IMG/VR virus record: IMGVR_UViG_3300027309_000020
Coordinates: 1-49,784 of that record
Source of the DNA: a virus
Strand: one strand, 5' to 3'
Length of the DNA: 49,784 nt
Shown here: in pieces, positions 28,022-35,844 of the stretch
How positions within the stretch are numbered: position 1 is the first letter of the stretch
Layout: each line of letters opens with the position of its first letter
Program-made: the position numbers and the translations under genes
Notes under the pieces: generated by a model
Databases searched by the model: none
Seen by the model: only the letters and a program-made list of their open reading frames with translations
What the model was told of the DNA's origin: nothing

Positions 28022-28222
28022 CTAGACGGCTATTGCTTGTTTGCTTTCGTGGAGTCTCTGGAATTCCGCTTTTGGGATCATGTCGATGTAGCGATTGTCC
28101 GCCACCTCAATAGAAACAAGATCGGCAATCGACACGTCATATGTGCCAGGTTCAATCTGAAATACTTCACCGCTTAGAACTCTGACTTGGCATTTCTGAA
28201 ATTTGTATGACACAGTGCGCAT
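28022..28222 (-). CDS. Minus-strand small protein between terL and portal
   Basis: A 66-aa protein (MRTVSYKFQKCQVRVLSGEV, then DVSIADLVSIEVADNRYIDM), mostly strands. GGAG precedes ATG 28222 by 6 bases. The DNA is visibly AT-richer than terL and portal, and the gene reads against the late operon: features of a recently added cargo gene (moron). It is followed on the plus side by a terminator. No family recognised. Confidence 0.6.
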   Translation of the reverse strand: MRTVSYKFQKCQVRVLSGEVFQIEPGTYDVSIADLVSIEVADNRYIDMIPKAEFQRLHESKQAIAV

Positions 28223-28273
28223 TGGTAGCTCCGAAGTTATTGATGCTCTAATGTAATTCGTAAGGCACAACCG

Positions 28274-28302
28274 ACCCGCCCAGGCAACTGGAGCGGGTTT
28301 TT
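28274..28302 (+). terminator. Terminator directly before the portal gene
   Basis: ACCCGC (28274-28279) and GCGGGT (28293-28298) followed by TTTTT, ending 2 bases before ATG 28305. No separate RBS is visible between, so the hairpin is very close to or overlaps the portal gene ribosome site. Confidence 0.8.
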
Positions 28303-28304
28303 CT

Positions 28305-29669
28305 ATGGCAACTCAGGTCAACCAAGTAGACGCGCCGATTGCTCGAATGCAGGCCGATTGGGCTGTGATCGATGCGCTGCTCGGTGGCACGCCGGCAATG
28401 CGGAAGGCGGGCAAGAAGTATCTACCTCAGCAGCCCCGGGAGTCGAATGAAGACTACGAGTACCGGCTGAGCACCTCGACGCTGTTTCCTGCCTTCGAGC
28501 GCACCCTGGCGGTGATGGCTGGCAAGCCGTTCTCCAAGGAGGTGACGCCATCCGACGAGCCGCAGGCGGTCCTGGACCTGCTGCCGAGCATCGATGACAA
28601 GGGCTCGTCCCTTCACACGTTCGCCTTCCGGGCCTTCCGCGAGATGGTGAGCCACGGCTTCGGCGGCATCCTCGTGGATCACACGAAGACCGAGGGCCAG
28701 GCGGTGACGGTGGCGGATACGAAGCGTATGGGCGCCCGTCCGTACTGGGTGCACTACAAGCACAACCAGATCCTTGGCGCACGCTTCGCGCAGAGCGCCA
28801 ACGGCCTGCAACTGGTGCTCCTGCGCCTGTTGGAGACGGTCGAGGAAGAGGACGGCGATTACGGCAGCCAAGAGGTGCAGCAGGTGCGGGTTCTGCGGCC
28901 CGGCACGTGGGAGATCCATCGCAACGGCAACGACGGGTGGGTGCTTCACGATAGTGGCACCACCACGCTGGATCGCATTCCCTTTGTGTTCCTGGTGGCC
29001 AACCCCATCGGGCCGATGGAAGGCAGGCCGCCGCTCAAGGACCTGGCTTACCTGAACGTCAAGCACTGGCAGCAGCAGAGTGACCAGGACGAGTCTGCCC
29101 GGTTCTGCCGCAAGCGCCTGCTGGTATTCACTGGCCTGACGAGCCAGGACGAGATCACCGTGGCCTCGGACATGGCGGTGCGCCTGCCAAAGGATGCGGA
29201 CGCCAAGATCGTGGAGGGCTCTGCGGAGTCCATCGAGGTCGGGCGGTCGGAGCTGGAAGCGCTGGAGCAGCAGATGATCCAGACCGGCGCCGAGTTGCTG
29301 GTTGCCAAGCCCGGTCAGCGCACAGCAACGGAGGCATCGAACGATGCGGAGGCAAACAAGAGCAGCCTGCAGAGTCTGGTCGAGGACTTCGAGGACGCGC
29401 TGGATCAGTGCCTGCAGTTCTCGGCCGACTGGCTCAAGGCAGGCGAGGGCGGCTCTGTCTCACTGTTCAAGGACTTCGGCGCCGCCACTCTGTCGGATGC
29501 ATCCGCGCAGCTGGTGTTCAACATGGTCGGCGCCGGCTGGCTTTCCAAGGTCACAGGCATCAAGGAGATGCAGCGCCGTGGCACGCTGGACCCGGCCGTC
29601 GATCCTGAGCAGGAGATCGCTGCAGCTGAAGCAGAGGGGCCGGCACTCGGAACCATCGGAGGTGAGTGA
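28305..29669 (+). CDS. Portal protein, DUF4055 family
   Basis: A 454-aa protein of the DUF4055 family, used as portal in several proteobacterial phages: the dodecameric ring at the capsid vertex through which DNA enters and leaves. Typical parts are the N-terminal RESNEDYEYRLSTSTLFPAF, ERTLAVMAGKPF, PYWVHYKHNQILG, and the clip/helix region LAYLNVKHWQQQSDQDESAR. Length fits. It lies between terL and the head morphogenesis gene, the expected order. Confidence 0.88.
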   Translation: MATQVNQVDAPIARMQADWAVIDALLGGTPAMRKAGKKYLPQQPRESNEDYEYRLSTSTLFPAFERTLAVMAGKPFSKEVTPSDEPQAVLDLLPSIDDKGSSLHTFAFRAFREMVSHGFGGILVDHTKTEGQAVTVADTKRMGARPYWVHYKHNQILGARFAQSANGLQLVLLRLLETVEEEDGDYGSQEVQQVRVLRPGTWEIHRNGNDGWVLHDSGTTTLDRIPFVFLVANPIGPMEGRPPLKDLAYLNVKHWQQQSDQDESARFCRKRLLVFTGLTSQDEITVASDMAVRLPKDADAKIVEGSAESIEVGRSELEALEQQMIQTGAELLVAKPGQRTATEASNDAEANKSSLQSLVEDFEDALDQCLQFSADWLKAGEGGSVSLFKDFGAATLSDASAQLVFNMVGAGWLSKVTGIKEMQRRGTLDPAVDPEQEIAAAEAEGPALGTIGGE

Positions 29670-30778
29670 TGGCCTCGGTCAATGACCTAATTCTCTCGGA
29701 AGCCATCCGGCACATGGTCGCGCTGCAGCGGTACGACAACGGAGTCGTGGCGCGCATCATCGCGCTGCTGAACCGCTCTGACCAACGGCTGATGGCTGAA
29801 CTTGCCGCCAGGCTGGAAGACCTGGACGCTGGCACCTTCACCATGCAGCGCCTGGAGTCGCTGTTGACCAGCATCTGGTCACTGAACAGCGAGGCCTACG
29901 CCCAGTTGGGCCGAGCCCTGACCGAAGAGCTGAAGCAGTTCGTTCCCTACGAAGTCAGCTACCAGGAGCAGATGCTCAAGACACATTTGCCGGTGGGCGT
30001 ACATGTGGCGGCAGTATCGGCGGAGCAGGTCTATGCGGCGGCACTGTCCCAGCCATTCCAGGGCGTGCTGCTGCAGGGCGTCTGGAGCGATCTGGACGCC
30101 GGCAAGCTCAAGCGCGTGAGGCAAGCCATCGCCCAGGGCTTTGTCGAGGGCAAGACCACCGACCAGATCATCCGGGAGCTGCGCGGTACTCGGGCCAAGG
30201 GCTACATCGACGGGTTGATCCAGAAGGACCGCCGTGACATCGAGGCGGTCGTGAGGACTGCGCTTGCCCACACGGCCGGCGTGGCTCAGGACAACGTGAT
30301 GGAGGCAAATGCAGACCTGATCAAGGCGGCCATGTGGTCATCGACTCTGGACCTGCGCACGTCGCCCATGTGCCGCATCCGCGATCGTTTGCTGTACACG
30401 CCCGACACGCACAAGCCTATCGGTCACAAGGTGCCCTGGCTGAGCGGGCCGGGCAGGCTGCACTGGCGCTGCCGCTCCGGCCAGGTGCCGGTGCTCAAGA
30501 GCCACAAGGAGCTGGGCATTGATCTGCCGGACATTGAGGTCAACGGGCGCACCCGGGCCAGCATGGACGGTCAGGTGCCGAAGGAAACGAGCTACGCCGA
30601 CTGGCTGAAGAACCAGTCCCTGGCGCGCCAGACCGATGTGCTCGGCGAGACCCGGGCCAGACTGATGCGTGACGGCAAGTTGGGTATGGATGCGATGTAC
30701 GACTCGAAGGGCCGCTATCTCACGCTCGATGAGCTGAGGCAGCGGGACGCTGAGGCTTTCAAGCGGGCCGGCTTATAG
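29669..30778 (+). CDS. Head morphogenesis protein (Mu gpF / SPP1 gp7-like)
   Basis: A 369-aa minor head protein. The C-terminal half contains the Phage_Mu_F signature: AVVRTALAHTAGVAQDNVME, then AMWSSTLDLRTSPMCRIRDR and GPGRLHWRCRSGQVPV, with Cys and His residues of the small metal-site module. The N-terminal 180 aa are helical. Such proteins are packed in small numbers and help DNA ejection or prohead assembly. ATG 29669 overlaps the portal stop. Confidence 0.88.
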   Translation: MASVNDLILSEAIRHMVALQRYDNGVVARIIALLNRSDQRLMAELAARLEDLDAGTFTMQRLESLLTSIWSLNSEAYAQLGRALTEELKQFVPYEVSYQEQMLKTHLPVGVHVAAVSAEQVYAAALSQPFQGVLLQGVWSDLDAGKLKRVRQAIAQGFVEGKTTDQIIRELRGTRAKGYIDGLIQKDRRDIEAVVRTALAHTAGVAQDNVMEANADLIKAAMWSSTLDLRTSPMCRIRDRLLYTPDTHKPIGHKVPWLSGPGRLHWRCRSGQVPVLKSHKELGIDLPDIEVNGRTRASMDGQVPKETSYADWLKNQSLARQTDVLGETRARLMRDGKLGMDAMYDSKGRYLTLDELRQRDAEAFKRAGL

Positions 30779-30791
30779 GCAGAATGGCGCT

Positions 30792-31064
30792 ATGAACTCC
30801 ATATCCAACGCTTTCCAGGGCGACCAGGCGGGCCAGAGCTTGATGCATGAAGTGCTGACCCGGATGGCGTCGCAGGAGAAGTTGAAGCGTGAAGACTTCT
30901 CGGCTTTGGCTGAGCTGATGCCAGGCGCTACGGCGATAGGTGCGGCTGCTATGGATATGGATGTACCGGCATTCCTGCGCGAGCTCAGTAGTGGCGGGTT
31001 TAGGCCATTGCCTGTCTTGCTCGCGATGGCCGACCACCTCCAGAACCGATCCAAAGCGCACTGA
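30792..31064 (+). CDS. Small helical protein, unknown, 90 aa
   Basis: A 90-aa protein starting MNSISNAFQGDQAGQSLMHE. It has helices with KREDFSALAELMPGATAIGA and a C-terminal helix. The RBS is weak. Its DNA is slightly less G+C-rich than its neighbours, and it stands between head genes without a known structural role, so it may be cargo. Unrecognised. Confidence 0.55.
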   Translation: MNSISNAFQGDQAGQSLMHEVLTRMASQEKLKREDFSALAELMPGATAIGAAAMDMDVPAFLRELSSGGFRPLPVLLAMADHLQNRSKAH

Positions 31065-31075
31065 AGCGTTTTCTG

Positions 31076-31396
31076 GTGACTGACAAGCCGAAGCATCTCT
31101 CCCTCGTCCCGCCAGCCGAGCCAGACGCCAAGACCGCCCTGATAGAGCGCGTCAAGGCGCGGTATCGGCCGCCGGGCATGCTCCAGTGCCCAAAGTGTGG
31201 CGGCCGGGCCGTGATGACCGTGGTCAATGGCTCATGGATCGATGAGAAGGGCCGCTACCAGCGAGGCACCATGGTCGAAGACCGGATCTGCTACACCTGC
31301 GACAAGCAGGGCATCTGGTCGCCCATGATGCCGCCCGAGTTCAAGGTGGCGAAAGAGCCGAAGCCCAGGCGCACAAAGCCGAAGGCCGTGAAGTAG
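31076..31396 (+). CDS. Zinc-ribbon protein in the head gene block
   Basis: A 106-aa basic protein with a CPKC...CYTC four-Cys ribbon (residues 38-75), a Pro/Arg-rich N-terminus and a Lys-rich tail (KPRRTKPKAVK). The only plausible start is GTG 31076, 11 bases after the stop of the previous gene. Such ribbons are frequent in phage head regions and may bind nucleic acid. Function unknown. Confidence 0.55.
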   Translation: MTDKPKHLSLVPPAEPDAKTALIERVKARYRPPGMLQCPKCGGRAVMTVVNGSWIDEKGRYQRGTMVEDRICYTCDKQGIWSPMMPPEFKVAKEPKPRRTKPKAVK

Positions 31397-31423
31397 CATC
31401 CTCACTCCACTACCGGAGTTGAG

Positions 31424-31636
31424 ATGGACTACAAGATTCTGCAGATGCTGCCTGGAACCGGCTGGTTCGCGACCTACCACGGAGAAGACGCTCTTCTTGA
31501 TCCACTTGTATGCCTTGCACTGATCGAAGACCCAAGCGGTCAGTTCATCGTGCCCATGATCTCCGTCGAAGACCAGATCGTTCGCGCTGACGAATCGTCC
31601 AAGTACGCCGGATTGCTGCACGAGTCAGAGATTTGA
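31424..31636 (+). CDS. Small phage protein, unknown, 70 aa
   Basis: A 70-aa acidic protein (MDYKILQMLPGTGWFATYHG, then LALIEDPSGQFIVPMISVED), a small mixed alpha/beta domain with a W-rich strand pair. CCGGAG stands 7 bases before ATG 31424. It is followed by two terminators. Not recognised; it may be a cargo gene with the two genes before it. Confidence 0.55.
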   Translation: MDYKILQMLPGTGWFATYHGEDALLDPLVCLALIEDPSGQFIVPMISVEDQIVRADESSKYAGLLHESEI

Positions 31637-31661
31637 CAGCAGGCCTTTAGCCGGACAACAC

Positions 31662-31688
31662 AGCCCGCCACGTGCGGGCTTTCTTTTT
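31662..31688 (+). terminator. Intrinsic terminator, first of a tandem pair
   Basis: AGCCCGC (31662-31668), loop, GCGGGCT (31674-31680) followed by TTCTTTTT. Confidence 0.8.
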
Positions 31689-31692
31689 CCCC

Positions 31693-31723
31693 GCCCGCCC
31701 TGAGCAATCACGGCGGGCTTTTT
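31693..31723 (+). terminator. Intrinsic terminator, second of a tandem pair
   Basis: GCCCGCC (31693-31699) and GGCGGGC (31712-31718) followed by TTTTT, only 5 bases after the first terminator. Confidence 0.85.
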
Positions 31724-31759
31724 CATGCTCAAACACGGATGTGGGAGAGCGCAACGGGC

Positions 31760-31774
31760 CGGATGGCCCATCCG
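31760..31774 (+). other. Perfect hairpin in the scaffold leader
   Basis: CGGATGG, one base, CCATCCG: a 7-bp near-perfect palindrome 37 bases before the scaffold ATG, in an 85-base leader behind the tandem terminators. No U-tract follows. Possibly translational control of the scaffold gene. Confidence 0.45.
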
Positions 31775-31810
31775 TCCACGGTTGGATGACCGTGAAGAAA
31801 GCACCAAACC

Positions 31811-32581
31811 ATGCCATTCAAGTACGACGCCAACGGCGCAATCGTTCTCCAAGAAGTCAACGGCCAGAAGCTACCCGTGTTCGTCCATCCGGACGGCAAG
31901 GAAGTGGCCTTCGACGGTGACGGAACGCTCTCGACCATCTCTCGCCTCAATGGCGAGGCCCGTGGACACCGTGAGCGCGCCGAAGCCGCCGAAAGCGCGC
32001 TCAAGCCCTTCAAGGATGCCGGGATCGAAGACCCCGTGGCAGCCGCCAAGGCGCTGAGCACCGTCAAGAACCTGGACGACAAGAAGCTGGTGGATGCCGG
32101 CGAAGTCGAAAAGGTCAAGGCGGAGGCTATCAAGTCCGTGCGCGCCGAGTTCGACCCCGTTGTGCAGGAGCGCGACAGCCTGAAGAACGAGCTGTATTCC
32201 GAGAAGATCGGCGGCGCTTTCGCCCGCTCGAAGTTCATCGGGGAGAAGGTGGCCATGCCGGCCGACTTCGTGCAGGCGGCCTTCGGCAAGAACTTCAGCA
32301 TCGAGGGCGGGAAGGTTGTGGCCAAGGACGCGAATGGACAGCCACTGTTCAGCCGCACCCGTCACGGCGAGCCCGCCAACTTTGAAGAGGCGCTGGAAAT
32401 CCTCATCGACACCCATCCGCATAAGGACTCCATCCTCAAGGGGAGCGGGGCATCCGGCAGCGGGGCGGGTGGCGGCGGCGGTGCTGGCGGTCAGAAGACC
32501 ATGGGCCGAGCCCAGTTCGAGCAGTTGGACCCTGCTGGCCGCGCAGCGGCTGTCAAGGCGGGAACGACTGTCACCGACTGA
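31811..32581 (+). CDS. Scaffold-type head protein
   Basis: A 256-aa acidic, helical protein placed right before the coat gene, the position of the scaffold that shapes the prohead. N-terminus with strands (MPFKYDANGAIVLQEVNGQK), central coiled coil (GHRERAEAAESALKPF, EVEKVKAEAIKSVRAEFD), a folded part ending GEPANFEEALEILIDTH, then a Gly-rich linker and a short C-terminal helix (MGRAQFEQLDPAGRAAAVKA) that would bind coat protein. The layout matches DUF6651-like phage scaffolds. Confidence 0.8.
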   Translation: MPFKYDANGAIVLQEVNGQKLPVFVHPDGKEVAFDGDGTLSTISRLNGEARGHRERAEAAESALKPFKDAGIEDPVAAAKALSTVKNLDDKKLVDAGEVEKVKAEAIKSVRAEFDPVVQERDSLKNELYSEKIGGAFARSKFIGEKVAMPADFVQAAFGKNFSIEGGKVVAKDANGQPLFSRTRHGEPANFEEALEILIDTHPHKDSILKGSGASGSGAGGGGGAGGQKTMGRAQFEQLDPAGRAAAVKAGTTVTD

Positions 32582-32602
32582 GCAAAGTCAATCTCCCATC
32601 CG

Positions 32603-32624
32603 GGCCGCCTTGTGCGGCCTTTTT
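32603..32624 (+). terminator. Terminator before the coat gene
   Basis: GGCCGC (32603-32608) and GCGGCC (32614-32619) followed by TTTTT, 18 bases before ATG 32643. Confidence 0.75.
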
Positions 32625-32642
32625 CGTTTCCGAAAGACCCAT

Positions 32643-33950
32643 ATGAAGTCCTTCCTCTCCAAGCTGCGCGTCGCCGCACTCGTGTCCATCGCCATGGCGG
32701 TGGTGTCCTATCCCGCTGCCGTCGTTGCCGCTGCTGCTGCGAAGGTTTACGGCTTCATGGCCGGCCTGGCCGTGCCGCAGGGCGGTGCTGTGCTCGGCGC
32801 CAACACGCTGACGGGCCTGATTCCGACGCTGTACAACGCGCTGGATGTCGTGTCCCGTGAGCTGGTCGGCCTGATCCCGGCCGTGTCCTCGGATATGACC
32901 TTCGAGCGTGCCGCTGTCGGCCAGACGGTCAAGTCGCCCGTGGCGCCTGCTGCGTCCGCCACTGACATCACGCCCGCCGTGACGCCGCCCAATGACGGTG
33001 ACCAGAACATCGGCTCGACCGACATGACCATCACCAAGGCCCGCCGCGTCCCCATTCGCTGGAACGGCGAAGAGAAGCGCGGCCTGGACAACAACGGTGC
33101 CAGCTACAACATCATCCTGCGCGACCAGTTCGCCCAGGGCATGCGCACGCTGGTCAACGAAATCGAGTCCGACCTGGCTGGCCTGCACATCTACGCTTCG
33201 CGCGCCTACGGCACGCCTGGCACGACGCCGTTCGCCACCAACCTGGCAGATACGGCCCAGGGCCGCAAGATCCTGGCAGACAACGGCGCCCCCATGGGTG
33301 ACCTGCAGGCTGTGATCGACACTTCGGCCGGCGCTTCCATGCGCACCCTGACCCAGTTGAGCAAGGCCAACGAGGCCGCCGACACCAGCCTGCTGCGCCG
33401 CGGCGTGCTGCTGGACGTGCACGGCTTCGCCATCCGCGAGTCTGCCCAGATCAAGACGGCCACGGCCGGCACGGGCGCTGCTGCCACGACCAACGCGGCC
33501 GGCTACGCGGTGGGCGCAACCACCATCACCCTGGCCTCGGCTGGCACCGGCACCATCGTGGCTGGCGACGTGATCTCGTTCGCGGGCGACCCGAACAAGT
33601 ACATGGTGCTCACGGGTGACACCGACGTGTCCAACGGCGGCACTGTCACCCTGATGTCGCCCGGCCTGCGCAAGGCGATCCCGGCTGCTGCCACAGCTGT
33701 CACCGTGGCTGCGGTATCGACCCGCAACATGCTGTTCGCTCGCTCGGCCATCGCCCTGGCCACCCGCGCTCCGGCACTGCCGGCGCAAGGCGACAGCGCA
33801 GTTGACCGCATGGTGATCACCGATCCGGTGAGCGGCCTGTCCTTCGAGGTCAGCGTGTATGCCCAGTACCGCCAGATCCAGTACGAAGTGGCCATCGTCT
33901 GGGGCGTGGCCGCCGTCAAGCGCGAGCACATCGCTCTTCTGCTGGGTTGA
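32643..33950 (+). CDS. Major coat protein, P22-coat-like, with odd N-terminus
   Basis: A 435-aa HK97-fold coat protein of the P22-gp5-like type. The family match starts about residue 53 (NTLTGLIPTLYNALDVVSRE) and continues with DITPAVTPPNDGDQNIGSTD, RRVPIRWNGEEKRGLDNNG and an inserted Gly/Thr-rich domain (about 270-345). Relatives usually begin near NTLTGL. Here about 50 residues come first, starting MKSFLSKLRVAALVSIAMAV, which look like a signal peptide or hydrophobic helix. RBS GAAAGA supports ATG 32643; ATG 32757 (residue 39) is an alternative start that would remove this odd part. Confidence 0.88.
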   Translation: MKSFLSKLRVAALVSIAMAVVSYPAAVVAAAAAKVYGFMAGLAVPQGGAVLGANTLTGLIPTLYNALDVVSRELVGLIPAVSSDMTFERAAVGQTVKSPVAPAASATDITPAVTPPNDGDQNIGSTDMTITKARRVPIRWNGEEKRGLDNNGASYNIILRDQFAQGMRTLVNEIESDLAGLHIYASRAYGTPGTTPFATNLADTAQGRKILADNGAPMGDLQAVIDTSAGASMRTLTQLSKANEAADTSLLRRGVLLDVHGFAIRESAQIKTATAGTGAAATTNAAGYAVGATTITLASAGTGTIVAGDVISFAGDPNKYMVLTGDTDVSNGGTVTLMSPGLRKAIPAAATAVTVAAVSTRNMLFARSAIALATRAPALPAQGDSAVDRMVITDPVSGLSFEVSVYAQYRQIQYEVAIVWGVAAVKREHIALLLG

Positions 33951-33960
33951 TCGAAATGCT

Positions 33961-33976
33961 GGGGGCTTCGGCCCCC
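33961..33976 (+). other. Hairpin after the coat gene
   Basis: GGGGGC, TTCG tetraloop, GCCCCC. No U-tract, so it is more likely a 3' stabiliser of the coat message than a terminator. Confidence 0.55.
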
Positions 33977-33997
33977 GGCCTCACCTGAGGAATCAAC

Positions 33998-34177
33998 ATG
34001 GAAACCATCAAGGTCAAGCCCTGGGGCAAGGATCAGGGCGATTTCGTCATCATCAACAAGGACGACTTCGATCCCGAAGTGCATGAGCCGCACGAGGCAA
34101 AGGCTGATGAAGCGAAGCAGGGCCGCGCACCGCGCGCCACCAAGCCGGCACAGGAGCCGCACGAGGCAAAGGCCTGA
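33998..34177 (+). CDS. Small acidic/basic linker protein, 59 aa
   Basis: A 59-aa protein (METIKVKPWGKDQGDFVIIN...) with GAGG before ATG 33998. After a short strand part it becomes a charged, Pro/Ala-rich tail in which EPHEAKA occurs twice. Its place right after the coat gene is typical for small head-completion or decoration-related proteins of this phage type. Probably largely unstructured. Function unknown. Confidence 0.6.
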   Translation: METIKVKPWGKDQGDFVIINKDDFDPEVHEPHEAKADEAKQGRAPRATKPAQEPHEAKA

Positions 34178-34179
34178 CC

Positions 34180-34596
34180 ATGGCGCTGATCGTTGCCCCG
34201 GCTGAGGGCTATGACAGCCTCGTGACCCTGGCCGAGGCGGCGACGTACATGGCGAACTACGGCCATGCATGGCCAGCCGACGAGCCGGCCCAGGAGGTCG
34301 CGCTCCGGCGCGCCACGCAGTACATCCTGAGCAACTACGCCCTGGATCCGCAGTACCTCGACCCCGTGGCCCAGAAGGTCAAGGATGCGTGCTGCGAAGC
34401 CGCCTGGCGCGCTGCCAAGGGCGAGCTGTTCAAGGACAGTGACGGTCGGATCATGACCGAGCGGACCGTGGACGTGATCACGACCAAGTGGGCCGAGGGC
34501 CAGCAGGGCGGACAGATGCGGTTCGCTGTCATCGACGCGCTGCTGAGCGGGCTGACCACGGGCGGCGCGATGAACATCCGTCTGGTGAGGGGGTAG
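34180..34596 (+). CDS. Head-tail connector, DnaT-like family
   Basis: A 138-aa protein of the family labelled 'DnaT-like ssDNA-binding', which in phages stands at the head-tail junction gene cluster and is better read as a connector (gp6-like adaptor). N-terminal YDSLVTLAEAATYMANYGHA and helices with ALRRATQYILSNYALD are typical. It begins 2 bases after the small gene before it. Role assigned by position and pattern. Confidence 0.72.
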   Translation: MALIVAPAEGYDSLVTLAEAATYMANYGHAWPADEPAQEVALRRATQYILSNYALDPQYLDPVAQKVKDACCEAAWRAAKGELFKDSDGRIMTERTVDVITTKWAEGQQGGQMRFAVIDALLSGLTTGGAMNIRLVRG

Positions 34597-34599
34597 GGC

Positions 34600-34980
34600 A
34601 TGGCGAAGCGTGACACCCGGCCGCCCAAGGTCAAGTTCCAAGAGAACGAGCCACTGCAGGACTACTACCACGACGGCAAAGGCTGCTGGTACTCGGTGGC
34701 CAGGCTGCTGGACGACACGAAAGACCTGCCAGTGTTCGACATGCCACTGGCCGGAATCGACCTCGACCATGTGATCTGGCGTGACTGCGACATGCTGGGA
34801 CTGGCCCGACACGTGAAGCAGTGCATGGACGCCGACCTGGACTGCCCCATCTTGCTGGACTGGCACGGCTCCATTGCCGACGGCCGGCACCGCGTGCTCA
34901 AGGCCATCGCTCTGGGCAAGCGGACCATCAAGGCCAGGCGCATGACCTGGAAGCCGGACCCGTGCCGGCGCGAGGAGTGA
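34600..34980 (+). CDS. ParB/sulfiredoxin-fold domain protein
   Basis: A 126-aa protein with the ParB-type nuclease-domain core: CPILLDWHGSIADGRHRVLK followed by AIALGKRTIKAR, that is the D-G-x-H-R box. The N-terminal part contains YSVARLLDDTKDLPVFDMPL. No helix-turn-helix is attached, so it is not a plasmid-type partition protein. Such single-domain forms sit among phage head genes and might bind CTP or cut DNA; which one cannot be told from sequence. Confidence 0.7.
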   Translation: MAKRDTRPPKVKFQENEPLQDYYHDGKGCWYSVARLLDDTKDLPVFDMPLAGIDLDHVIWRDCDMLGLARHVKQCMDADLDCPILLDWHGSIADGRHRVLKAIALGKRTIKARRMTWKPDPCRREE

Positions 34981-34983
34981 GCC

Positions 34984-35091
34984 ATGGCGAATTTCTGGAT
35001 GGGCCTCCGTGGGGGCGTGGCGATGATTGGCATCGGGGCCTGTTGCTTCGGTCTTCTTGTGCTGTTTGCTGGAGCACTCCATGCCCATTGA
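34984..35091 (+). CDS. Small membrane peptide, 35 aa
   Basis: A 35-aa peptide (MANFWMGLRGGVAMIGIGAC...) forming one hydrophobic helix. GAGGAG lies 6 bases before ATG 34984, and it overlaps the connector gene downstream by 11 bases. Probably a genuine small membrane protein; function unknown. Confidence 0.5.
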   Translation: MANFWMGLRGGVAMIGIGACCFGLLVLFAGALHAH

Positions 35092-35443
35092 CTACAACGA
35101 GATCGCCGTGGGCGCGCTGGAGTCCATCGCTGAGGCGGGCCAGCCCGTCACGCTGCACCGCAAGGGGCCGCCCGGGACGTTCGTTCCTGGCCAGCCGGTC
35201 ACGCCCACCGTGCTCGACTATCCCGGCACTGGCGCGCTGTTCGGCTACAAGCAGCGCGACATCGACGGCACGCTCATCAAGCACGGCGATCAACGCCTGC
35301 TCCTGGCCCCTCAGATCGAGGTTGCCCCGAAGACGGGCGACACGGTGACCGTGGGCGCCAAGGCCTACAACGTGGTCGATGTCGGGATCGTTGCGCCGGC
35401 CGGCGTGGCGGTGCTCTACAAGCTGCAGCTGCGAGGTGTGTGA
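35081..35443 (+). CDS. Head-tail joining protein
   Basis: A 120-aa protein in the position of the stopper/neck component between adaptor and tail-completion genes. It is strand-rich (PVTLHRKGPPGTFVPGQPVT, GTLIKHGDQRLLLAP, TGDTVTVGAKAYNVVDVGIV), as expected of an SH3-like stopper fold, with a loop near residues 75-80. ATG 35081 follows GGAG by 7 bases. Family inferred from place and fold pattern. Confidence 0.7.
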   Translation: MPIDYNEIAVGALESIAEAGQPVTLHRKGPPGTFVPGQPVTPTVLDYPGTGALFGYKQRDIDGTLIKHGDQRLLLAPQIEVAPKTGDTVTVGAKAYNVVDVGIVAPAGVAVLYKLQLRGV

Positions 35444-35844
35444 TGGGGTTTGCTGCTGATCTGCGCGCGCTGTGCGAGCGTGCCGGCGACAAGGCCGAGA
35501 TGGTCGTGCGTGGCGCTGCGCTGGAGCTGGGTGGCCAGATGGTGGACCGCTCGCCGGTTGACACAGGCCGCTTCAAGAACGCTTGGGTCACGTCCACGGG
35601 CGCCGCTGACAAGTCCCAGCCGGAAGGCGCTGACAAGTCGGGCGCCCGGGCTCTGGCTGCCCTGAACGAGAAGGTGGCCGGCTGGAAACCTGGGCAGACC
35701 ATCTGGATCCTGAACAACTTGCCCTATGCGAAGCGCCTGGAATACGGTTGGTCTCAGCAGGCGCCCGGAGGCATGGTTCGCCTGGCCGTGCAGAACTACT
35801 CCCAGGCCATCAAAAAGGCTGCAGACCAAGTGAGGCGCACATGA
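35443..35844 (+). CDS. Tail-completion protein, HK97 gp10-like
   Basis: A 133-aa protein. Helical start (FAADLRALCERAGDKAEMVV) then the characteristic MVDRSPVDTGRFKNAWVTS and LNNLPYAKRLEYGWSQQAPG, the signature of HK97 gp10/tail-completion proteins that join tail to head. The start overlaps the previous stop (TGATG). Length and place agree. Confidence 0.82.
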   Translation: MGFAADLRALCERAGDKAEMVVRGAALELGGQMVDRSPVDTGRFKNAWVTSTGAADKSQPEGADKSGARALAALNEKVAGWKPGQTIWILNNLPYAKRLEYGWSQQAPGGMVRLAVQNYSQAIKKAADQVRRT

